A DNA stretch of 64,000 bases from Brienomyrus brachyistius. Lineage: Eukaryota > Chordata > Actinopteri > Osteoglossiformes > Mormyridae. Positions 13,301 through 25,300 of this stretch are shown piece by piece. Where the stretch lies: NCBI RefSeq assembly GCF_023856365.1, contig NC_064542.1, positions 16,840,863-16,904,862 on the forward strand, read 5' to 3'. Under the pieces are notes generated by a model that was given only the letters and a program-made list of their open reading frames with translations, did no database searches and was not told the origin of the DNA. The position numbers and the translations under genes are program-made. Each line of letters starts with the position of its first letter. The first letter of the stretch is position 1.

Positions 13301-16300
13301 CAATAAATTTATGTTAAATTTATTTTACAAAGATTTTGGATCTTTGTCATTTCGGTGTGAGATGAAACGACTTCACCAAAAGGTGGATTTTTTTACAAGG
13401 GGTGCGAATAACGTGGAGGACATTGTACCTCAGTGTAGTAGATGTCCTGGATGCCAGTGTCTTCCTTCATGGCTGCTTCCTCCTCAGTGTTGACAGTGAT
13501 CTTCTTGAAGGCCACCAGGCCGCTAGGGAACGCTTCTGAGAACAAATAAAATAAAACCCAACACATCTGTTTACATGTAATGTGCAAACAAAATCTACTT
13601 TAATTATTTCCCTCTGATTTCCCCATGGTAACTTATGATGAAGACAGAAACTGAAGGATTGAGAAACTACCCTGACAAATATGAGACATATTTGCCATTT
13701 GCTGTTATTACATAAAATTGGTTTAGCTTACAATCTGAATATGCTTACTGCTTTTTGACAACAAAAATATGCTGTGGCTTAAAAAATGAATGTGGCCTAA
13801 AGTTGGACTGAAATGGCACATAAAAACTATTTTTTTTCAGTTTTATAGATTATTGATCCATTGTAAAACACGTTTAAAGGGTTATTTTCATTTCAATCCA
13901 CCCCAACATCAGAGAGTGTATGAGAGGGTGTGGCTTTAAAAACCAGAGTCTGGCGGACACTGGTCTGCACAAACCCAGCAATATTGTTTGCCAAAGCATG
14001 TGGCCAAATGGCTTTGCATAACACTGAGACAGGAGGAGAGGTACAGACACAAAGCCGGGCTGTGAATTTCCACGGAAGGAGGGATCCTGTTTCCAACAGG
14101 ATGTTCTGTGGCTGTTTTTGAGGCTGGGGAAGATGGTGGCACAGGAGGTAGTGCTCTCATTCGGCAACTGGAGGGTTGCAGGTTCGAGCCTTGGTTCCTC
14201 CTGACCCCATCAAAGTGTCCTTGAGCAAGACACTGAACCCCAAATTGCTCCCGGTGAGCAGGTTGGCACCTTGCATGGCAGCCTCCGCCACCGGTGTGTG
14301 AATGAGTGTGAGGATGGGTGAATGTGAGGCATGAAATGTAAAGCGCTTTGAGTACTCGTAGGAGTAGAAAAGTGCTATATAAATGCAGTCCATTTACCAA
14401 CCCAGTTTATTTCTTCCTACAGGAAACCTTCTCTCTTTTCAGCGAGCTGAACCGAACACAAAGCCGATAGGCTGCTCACGTCGTGTGATTTATAAGGCTG
14501 TCAAGGCATGACAAGTCAGGACATAGGGAGGTGGGGACAAAAGAAAAGGCCTTACTCTTCCGGTACAGGTACTCAGCAATCAGCGCAGCGATGTGGACAT
14601 AACACATGGCAGCCTGTGGATACAGTTGACGTTAATTGTTAGCATTTTGTTATTCATTTATCCGGCTGGCAAAGCTGAGTGAAAGCTGAGTCACGTCCCC
14701 CTGCGCATGTCCAGACATGAACCCACAGGTAGTCAGGAGCATAACACTGCTGGAAACTGTATGCAGCTCCTGAAGGTGTTGTTGGTTTAGGGCTGTCCTA
14801 CTCACTCTCTCAAATACATACACTAATCTACAGAATTAAATTGCACCGGCTCTCAAATTTATCACAGTTTTCAGAGGACGAGCTTTTGGCCTGAACTCCT
14901 AAGAAGTGATTTCAGCCTTGAAGCTGTGGGTTTGCTGTACCGTGCTGTCTGTTGCCATTTGAATAGAATTTGAATCACTATCTTCTGAGATAAGCTGGAC
15001 ACGCATAATGCTGCGTATCTATAATGGCCTTCCGGGTTACGCGCAAGCAAGGCGTCATTCGCTGGCAATGCAGAGAATCTGGTTTGAGCCGGTTCCCGCT
15101 GTTGTTGTACGGTAAAAGTAAGTGGCCTTTTCATGCCTAACAGTGAATTTCCTTATTTTGATTCTACATAGTTTGGTAAATGTAATTTTTACTTTTAAGT
15201 TTAGACAGAATGACATTTGTAGGATATGCTGGTACCACTTTACAATAATGCTCCATTTTGCCAATAGTAAATGGTAACTCATTAATAATAATAAAAAAAC
15301 TGTCATAAGTGTCGACTAATGATTTACAAAGTGTTACAACCTAATTAATAACCTGATTGCATACATTCATGAACCCTTTATAAGACTAGTACTGCTATAG
15401 CTCTATGGGGACAATAATGACATAACAAAACATTATTTAATGTGAAATGCGCACTGCACTGTGTTAGCAATTTTGTTTTCCAAACTGCCATATCGCAGCA
15501 CTCCAGCTGAACATACACAGCTGCAGGATAGTGAAGAGCTGCATTTGGGCTGTAAGGAATGGCCTGATGGGCACTGCACTGCACTGCACTGCACTGCACT
15601 GCACCTCGGAGAAGTCGCCGTTCTTCACATGGGCGCGGGCCATGCTGTCCAGCCAGGTGCGGCGCAGCTCGGGCGTGCTGGCGTAGGAGCGGGCCAGGCT
15701 GTACTGCAGGTCCAGCAGCATCTCCGGGTCACGCTCGTGCTCCTTCATCTGCGCCGTGGCCATCAGCACCGTGCGGATGCGCATGGTCAGGCTTTTCACC
15801 TCCGCCGCAAATGCCGTCGACTGCGGGTCAGGGAGGCGCACACTCAGCATGCACAGGAAAACACCCCCCCACTTCCCTCATGTTAATGGTTTTAATATAG
15901 GGTACATATATTCTAAACACAGGGTGGATACTGGACAATTTCTTTGAAATTTTACTTTATGTCTCACTAAACATATGATTTTAATTATAAATACTAAAAC
16001 GTAAAAGTATTATTGAAAGCTCAAGAACTGAAGCTTAAGTTTAAAAAACACAAAGGCAAAAATATACAGTATGAAACATGTTGTTGTTTTCCCTTTGTAC
16101 CACTTAACCACTATCCACACATATGTTATGTATTAATGAATACATTAATATAAACTAACAGCTCACCCTCAGAGGGCAGGTGGGTTTTTATACTCCCCCC
16201 CCCCCCCCAATTTAACTTGCTACTCAGTGTGCACGGCCCCCACCACACCTCACCCACAGTGCAGTGAGCACAGGGGCTGTACCTTCATGGCCTTGTCGCT

Positions 16301-19300
16301 GTTGGCAAAGTTGTTGATGACAGACAGCGACTCCTGGAAGCGCGAGCTTCCTGTCAGAGCCACGTCCGAGATCAGCTGGCTGACGGCGATGATGATCTGA
16401 TATGCCAAGCAAAAGGTCGCGATCCATCACAATATGTATTCGATAGACCTGAAAACTTTTCCATTTAAATTCATTCAATTCAAAAGGCCTCTTAGCGACG
16501 CAACATCTGTGCTCCAGCTGTAATCTGAAAGCACATTTACTTGTTCATGTGTTTGCATGTGTTTGTGTATCTTGTTTTGTATGTACGACCATGCACGTGT
16601 TCTTCTAAATGTGTTTATGCGGCGATCAAAATACAGGGACACTCAGTTCCTTTACGTCTGTGAGGACAGGAACAGCCGAAGGGTGACGAGAGAGCAGCGG
16701 AGAGACAGCAGGTGTGCCAACTGACCTGCAGGTGTGTGTGCCAACTGACCTGCAGGTGTGTGTGCCAACTGACCTGCAGGTGTGTGTGCCAACTGACCTG
16801 CAGGTGTGTGCGCAGGAAGGTCTTCCTCTTGGTATACTCAAAGTTGTTGCGCATGAGCAGGTAGAGGAGAGCAGCAGCCTCAGCACGCAGGGAGCTCAGC
16901 TTGGACACACAACACTTGAGCGTCTCGTAGCACAGTGCTGCGCACAGGGTCACCCGACCCTTGAAGAAGGCCAACGGAAACTGGCCAAGCACATGACATT
17001 ATCACTCAGCACAATCGTCAGACTGATGTTTGGGTCTATGATGACACCCCCCCCCCACCTGTTATTACATCATAATTATTCATTCATCAAATACAAAATT
17101 ATGCATGTACCCTTTTACACTTCATTCATTCATAGAGGCAACTTCCTTTAACTTGAAGGATCCAGACGCCCCCCTCACTGTGAACCTGGATGACTGGGAG
17201 CCTCACCTTGCTGATGAAGCCTCTCAGTGAAGCAAAGACGTGCCTGAAGGCGGCTTCTGACTGGCCAACTTTCAGGAAGTTTAGGTAGATATCAAACACC
17301 TTCTTCATCAGTGGGTTGTGTCCATCGCTTTCCAAAAGCTGGTTCTGAGGAGATCAGTCGGTTAAGCAACAAATTAAAAGGTAACCAGCAAATTGTTGTC
17401 ATCACAAACATCAATATTAACAGTGGCTTGGGTTATATAAAAGCAAAATCTTTAATAGTAGTTGTATTAATTAATGCGAATGCGAATGCGAATATAATGT
17501 CACTGTGAAGTGCCAGTGGTATAGGTGTGTTAATGCACTGCAAGCAGCTGCAGAGGTAAGGAGCCACCTGACATGCAGTCGCAACATATAATTTGAAAAT
17601 ATGTAATACATGTATTGTGATGAATCAACCCTTACTTAGATAACATTCTTCAAATAAAGTTGCAATGTTCATTCTTGAGATTTTTAACCAGAAATTTTCT
17701 GATCTTCTTCATGTCATCCTCGATATGGATGTTCTTTATACTGGATTCCTTCTGCCACTATGGTATGAACTCATAAATCTCCACCGTAGAGAGAACTTGC
17801 TTATTGTTGTTTAACAATGGCTACATAATTGAGTAAACACAGTGACAAGAGCACTGCCATGTGACATCAACTGACCTTGAAGCTCTGAGTGAAGAAGGAC
17901 ATGACATCCAGGACAATCAGACACACTTCCGTAGACAGGTTCCCCTCTAGGAGGGCCTGGTGGTTGATCTCGGCCTCCGTCGGCCCAGCACCTAGGCCAC
18001 ATGCATGAGAAAGTTGTTGCAGCAAGATAACGGTTTGGTTTTGTAACTTGATGTGCGCAAATGTGTGAAGTTTGCATGTTCTCTCTGCGTCACACGGGTG
18101 TCCACCCGCCGTCCAAAAACAGGACTCCTTAACATCTCTAAATTGGCCATAGAGTATGACTGCATGCGGGTATGATTATGTGCCCTATGATGGACTGGCA
18201 TCCTGGCCAAGATGTACTCCAGCCTAGGATAGACTCCAGACCACCCAAGTCACCCTGAGCAGAATAAGCAGTTAGAAGATGGATGGATAGATGGATGGAT
18301 GGATGGATGGATGGATGGATGGCTGGGTGGATCTTCTATTAAGCATGAATTCCTTAATAAGAAACCAAAAAATCTACTGGAAAGCTCTGCAATGTACATG
18401 GAGAGTGAGGAGTTTCAGGTTATAACACACCTGTATTGTTCAGGGATAAAGTTGGATTGAGGGGTAAATTACAGACCTGGGTTCAGGCTGAAGGAGGTGT
18501 CCAAGGTGCCGAATTGCTGGATTTTGGCCTGCATGAGGCACACGCGACCGCGCATGACTGGCATGGTCTTGGACTTTCTTTCTGGGGAGAACATCTTGGA
18601 CACCCAAGCATCCTGGCCCCTGAACATGCATACACAGGCATCACACAAAGCAGGAGCTTGATCACAGGCACCTGCTCCGCATACAGAATCTTCCTTTCAA
18701 AATATAATTAAAATAATTATATCTTGATTACAATGTCAATGGGTGATAATAAATGAAAAGCTGTTTGTATGACCCCACAACTGGCCCTATTGATTAGGGG
18801 TGGAAATCACAGACGACTTCCCGATACAATGTCATCAGTATACTTAGGTGCCAATTCAATATGTATTGCAATTCTGTATGTATTACGATTCTATGAATAT
18901 CCTTATTCGATACTACGATTTTTTTCTCAATTTTTTTTCTTCTTTAGAATTTTTAAACCTTGAACATGTAAAAAAAAGTTGAGTGATATCGCTAACGTTT
19001 TATTCAATATCTGCACAGCTGAATTGAATATGAGTAAATGTAGCACATTCCAAATAAATACCCAAAGGCAGCATGCACAATGCAAAACGACTTCAAATGC
19101 AACAGTACAAATGTTAGCTTAAAATTAGAAGTTAACAAAAAGCTACATTTGCTGCTGTCGTAGTATAAACTCTACGGAGCTTTTATGCTTCTCCGCTGCC
19201 TTGTCTATCTCAGGATGATGTCTAGCAAAATGTGCCTATATGTTCATAGTATTTCGTTCGGGAGAACATTTAGAACGTAGTTAGAGTATGGAATAGTCTT

Positions 19301-22300
19301 CCTGCTAGTGTAGCACAAGCTAAAACCCAGGGTTCCTTTAAATCAGAGCTAGATAGTTTTAAGAACTCTGAGCTATTAGTTAAGTTCTCCCTAAACGAGC
19401 TTGATGGGCCGAATGGCCTCCTCTCGTTTGTAAATTTCTTATGTTCTCATGTACCCCAATACTTAACTTTTGCACGACAAAGTTTGGCTTATGTCCAGCT
19501 CCTCTTTACCATTTAAATTTTGAAAACCAAAAATACACACATTGGATTCAAGCCGTGGAGGAGCGGCACAAATCTGTTAGGTTGTCCGCCATTCTTATTA
19601 TTGCTAAACAAAGCTAGAAAATAATTGGCTCCTACTACACGGAATGCTCTGCTGCCTGTTAATGTAGGAATAGCTTAGAATACGCCACCTGTAGAATTAT
19701 TCAGGAACTGCAATGTTTCCCACCTCGAATCCAAACATATATAAATTATAAATTAATTTAAAAAATCGATTTCGGAGTTAGTGTGGCGATACATGAACAG
19801 CAGCATATAGATATAGTGATACATAACTGAATCGATTCCCCTCCCCCATCTCTCCTACTATTGTTTCCTGGGTGCTCCTAATACCTGCCAATGTTCCTCT
19901 TGCCAGCATATCTGAAGTGTACCAGGCATATCCTGAAAAACAACACAAACCCTAATATCAACCACAACAGCAACAGCAGAGTCATTAATTAAAATAAAGG
20001 TCATTTAGCAATCAGGACAATCACAGCAATGAAAATGTATATCTAATTATTTACACCAGATTTAATTACTTGCACAACAGAAGCAATGGTTAGGAACAAA
20101 GGCTGTGGATCCCAAGATGGGTTCTGCTGTTGTACCTGTCACTGAGGCACCACTTATCTGCACTATGTAATATGTGTAATAGCTGCTTTGTGTTCATGTC
20201 ATGAAAACACTGCGGTCAAACAGAACTGACTAACGCATCACGCAGCACTCAGCAACCAACTTACTCTAACAGGCTGAGGAAGTTAGTGACATCTTGATGG
20301 GGGACCTTGTTCCAGTAAGCCTGCAGTGTGTCTGAAAAAGCAGAGCAGAGACGCACCATAATGAGCTGAAACGCTGCTCCTCACCGCTGATCCCCACCTC
20401 GCACTCTTACATAGGGTCCCGCCCTAAGCTGAGCCTGCTAGCCATTACTGCTCAGAAATACACTCTGTCTGTTACAGTTTTCATTCTGACAATTTGCACC
20501 TGGTGTACATTCCTACTTTTTCATGTTTTCACATCTATACATTTTATTCATATGGGTACTGATTTATTCACATGGGTACTCAGTTATTCATATGAGTACT
20601 CATTTATTTGAACTTTATTTATATCATTTATTCTGCTCCCTTTCTTCTATTCGTTTCCGTGTTTGCTGTCAGAATATGAGCCACTGTAATACCCTCATTC
20701 TACTTCAGGAAAAATTGCTTCACATCTAATCTTATCTCATCTTATCTCGTCTCATCGCACCAAAAATTCTTTCACTTCTTCTGACAGCTTGGGGAAACAA
20801 TAACTAAACAGGTGGGAACCTATTCGGTTGGTGAGTAATGCCTAGGATAGGTGACGTCCCGGAATCAGGGATAAACAACAGTTAACAGTCCAGCAAGAGC
20901 TGAACTGTAGGAACATTACTAACATACATTTCCTCCTTAGGTTATCAGAGATCATTAACTTGCAGCTGACTGTCTTGGGCAACAGCTTGAAGCTTGTGTA
21001 AGAGAAAGTCCCCCCCACCCTCCAACGCTGCCATGGTATTCACCTTCTGACACAGTTTTGACGATGTACAGGAAACACAGGAGCAGCCCCTTGACCTCGT
21101 ACTGCCCCAGGTGGCCCGTACGAGACAAGGTGCTCATCTTGAAGGAACTCCTGTGCAGCTGTGGACAGTGGGGTTGCCAGGTCAGCGGCACTGAAATCAT
21201 CACCACGAGCCTTATGTCAGGCAGAATAACCCATAATGTAATAAACGTGGCGCCATAAAAGAATAACACCTTTATCACAAAACACAAATGTCAGACTTTG
21301 TCCATTCCAAGGATAACGAGGTGGGAATGAGGACTCTAGTTATGTTGGTTCATACCTAATTTTGTCAACGTATTAAAATTTGACCTATATATTTTTTTCT
21401 AAATGAACATAACTAGTTTGTTTTTCTTGTAGAGAGGCAACACATTTGTTTTTCCATTTGTATGCTGGTGCTACTTGTTATTTTCAGAAAAGTTACTTGG
21501 GCACTTTTATTGTTGTGTAGAGTCATGCCCTGCCTATCTGCCCATCCTGTTTCTCGTGCCTGTTCTGCATTAGTCTTACCTCTTGCTCCTGCCCTTGTGT
21601 AATGCACTTCAGTTGCCTCTCATTCTGCTTCCTTGTTAGTCCCAGTATAAAGGCACTTTCCTGTGTTCCCCAGTCCTGACACTAACGCTGTGCCTCTGCT
21701 ATGCTTCCCATTCGCCCTTCCGCATGGTTTGATCCCATGAGATCCCTGCTTGTTTCTGTTCAGTTCCTAGTCAATAAAGCCCCATTTTCTTTGCTTCAAC
21801 TCCCACTCCTGCATCAGTCATCCTGCTATACACAACATGTAGGTTCCTTCTACCCTACAATACAAGAATTGCATGTTTCCCGGGAGTTGGCATGCAAATG
21901 CTGCATATAGCAACAAAGCATCCAGGGGCTGGGTGTCCAGAGCGGTAAAGCTCATTTCATTTGTGTCCTTCTCACCTCTCTGCTGTCCAAAGACACAGTG
22001 TCCATGTACAGGGACCCTCTGGAGTCCTCCCGCCTCACCGTGTGCCCGTTCTGGGCCACAGAGACTGTCAAGGCAACAACACAGAAAGAATCTTACCATG
22101 ACCCTTCTCCTAGAGAAGCAATGGAACAAATTCTCACATCCATTAAACATGAGCAAAACCCCTTATCTAGCACACAGATACTGAGGTAGCCCAGGATAAG
22201 AGTACAAAAACACAGGGATCTGGAAGCAATTCACTGAAATTCACTCAAAGAAAACCAAAAACAGCATTACAACTGTGGTGGTGTTAACAGAAACAGGGGC

Positions 22301-25300
22301 AGTAGAATTAGAAGGTATTAATGTTGAAGGTTGTTACAATACAGTGCAGATGCACGACTACCCGATAATGCTCTCCCCATGTCGTCGTGGGGTTTCCTCT
22401 GGGTACTCCGGTTTTCCCCCACAGTCCAAAGACATTGGAGTTACTAAATTGCCCATAGGTGTGCATGTGTGAGTGACTGGTGTGTGAGTGTGCCCTGCGA
22501 TGGGCTGGCCCACCATCCTGGGTTGTTCCCTGCCTCGTGCCCGTAGCTTCCAGGATAGGCTCCAGAACCCCCGCGACCGAGAAGGATAAGTGGTTTGGAA
22601 AATGTATGGATGGATGCATTACCCTATAATAGCAGCAATGACACCTGCGAATCTGAAACCTCAAACCAAATTTAAAAGTGGGATGCGGTTTCCATTCTGG
22701 GGTCTCAAGGGTTTGGGTTTTGCCAAGCAGGGAGTCTGTGAAGCTCACAGAAGTCCATTGAAATGAGCTGTAAAACAGGACCTCACCCTGCTCCGCTGCC
22801 ACACTGATCCTGCGGGGCTCCGATGAAGAAGAGGGCAGTGTGAGGTCATCCTTAGAGACCTGGGGAGGACAGCGGACACAGAAGAGTCACGCTGAGTGAC
22901 AAGGGACCTCTTCGCCAGGGGCAGGTTAGGGCTGGGAGACCTCACCGCAAAGTCGAGCCCCATGTTGGAAGTGAGCTCCCTGGGTGAGAGCTGTTTCAGG
23001 TTCTGGTAGAGCAGCTCCAGCACTGGCAGGTACAGCACGCAGATCCGAGCCTGCTGGTTCTACGAAGAAACAAAGAACGTCGCAGTAATACCTTCACATT
23101 CTTGACAAACTGGGCAGTTATTCACAAGATGGTGGTGCACAATTAAACAGGGATATTTTTGGAGCTGGCCGAAAAACTGCAGAAACTCACAGCACCAAAA
23201 AACAATATTAACTAATTAATTAATTTGGATCACACAAAAACAAATAATATATAAATATTAGTGATACATAATATTTGTTCGTTTAAGTGCATACTATATC
23301 TTTAATTTTAAAGGTATTCACTTGGGTATGCCATGCATCTTTGTCTTGGCAACCAGCCTCACTCTCAGATTAGCTGTCTTTGACGAATCTCCTGCTTCTC
23401 GCAGTACTTTTTTAAGTTTCCATTGCTGTTGCATTTTAATTAATGGGTCCTAAACGTAGTGCTCCCAGTGCATGCAGTACATATTCAGGGTTACTGTATT
23501 TATTTGTCACCTGTACAAACAAAATGGTTTGCCCCTTATGCTGTGTCACCTTTACGGTATGTCTGGGAAGTTCAAAACTCACTCTTAACCACTATTTGAG
23601 CAAACTATGCCATAGAGCTACAGGTTAGCCACTGGCTAATGTACGAGGCTGACATCACTGTGGCTACAGGGAAATATGAGATGCTAGCACCTTTATCATC
23701 TCAAGTGTTTATAAGGTAAACCGCCTGCTGGCCACACAGTTTCTATGCAGTAATCTTACCTTGTAAGCATTGTAGCGGTCGTCCAGGGCGTGCTTCACCA
23801 TAAGGTTCTTGAGTACTGCCACGGCCAACTGCCTGACCTCGGGGCAGCCCTGTAACCCATCAGCCACCTCTCTGAGCAGCAGTCCCACCAGGAAATGGTT
23901 TCTGCAATAGTCCTCTGTCAGGCTGACCTCTAAGTTCTGGTCTGCAAGAGCACACATGTGGAACAGACTGAATCTCTGCACTGGTCCCTACAATGTTGGC
24001 AAACATGGCACCTTGAGAACCTGCTGCTGAAATATTCAGTGCAGCAATGCCAGCTTTATTAACACAGAAGACAATTCTTATCCAGTCTAGCCAACCATCT
24101 CAGGCAACCCATTTGAAGAGAGTTATTTCACCATAAAACCTTTGAAAACTCCGAACATGCATTTCAAGGGGTTATGTCATGATCACCACTGAGCATAAGC
24201 AAGTCAGGAAAATATTCCTCAGCATCATGCTTGGAAAAATCAGGCCTATAACCCAAAAGAATGATTGGAAATGGGTCAAGCAAGAGAGGAGAACGGACCT
24301 AGTTTCAGCCGTAAGACAATAAGACCAATGTTGTGGGTGAGTGCAAAACTGAATCATCTTTCCACCCCGTCTTCATTGGACGGGGGGTTGGGAACCACTA
24401 CACTACAGAAGGTGCTCTCAGAAAGAGCACTTTCAAGCAGTACTATCTATGGCATTTAGATATCCCCATTTAAATGATGATCTTACAAGACAAAAGATAA
24501 CTCAAAAGATTTAATGAGTTCTTTAAATAATTCACCCCTTAAAAGTTAATTTGGTGGCATAATTATGCTCACAAACCATGGCCACCATCAATGCTCCAAA
24601 TCCAGCAGTGACACATCTGACCTAAGATCAAGAACAGAACAATGTACTGTTCTGTATCTGGGTCTCCAGGAGCTTGTTCAGCCAATCACTGAAGCCCAGC
24701 TCCAGGAGCGCAAGGTGAAAACTCTGCGAAATAGGGAGGAAGGAAATAAGTCAATTTCCAAGCTTTTTATGGATAAAGATCATTCATGTAGGTATCTTCT
24801 TTGCTTGGTTTCTGAGTCTTGAACCTTGAGCCTGCAAAGCAGTGCACAGAAGATCCTACCAGAGGAATAGCATACATTAGTCAAGACAGGTCCTGGGGTA
24901 TTTAGGCAGGAAGGCTTGCAGGGGTTAGTAGGTAGCGGCTGTGCATGGCCAGTGGGGGGCTCCACCTACCTACAGCGCCAAAACGATCCGTCGCAAACGG
25001 AATCATATCTGACCACGACCAAAATGAATAAAACAAAACAGGAAAAAATGAAACTAATGAACAAAACATGCTTTTTTTCCCCTGCATATTAGAGGGCTAA
25101 GGTATGTGTGGGGTGGTATGAGCAGGGATCATATTAATCCCTAAGCATGTTGACATTAAAACATCCACTAGTTAACTCTTAGTGAAGGCTAAAAACAGTC
25201 AGGCATATTGCTTGAGGTAGGTGAGGGAGTGCTGGCTGGGATTGGACAGCCAGTGGGGATGGTGCGGGATAAGGCCGTAGGACTCACCATGCATTCTCTG

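Noticed and set aside
16615..16992. Single exon running through the 24-bp repeats (125-codon frame)
   Set aside because: Family homology ends at RTHLQ and resumes in exon 42; the repeat-encoded part has no counterpart. Kept only as possible alternative donors.
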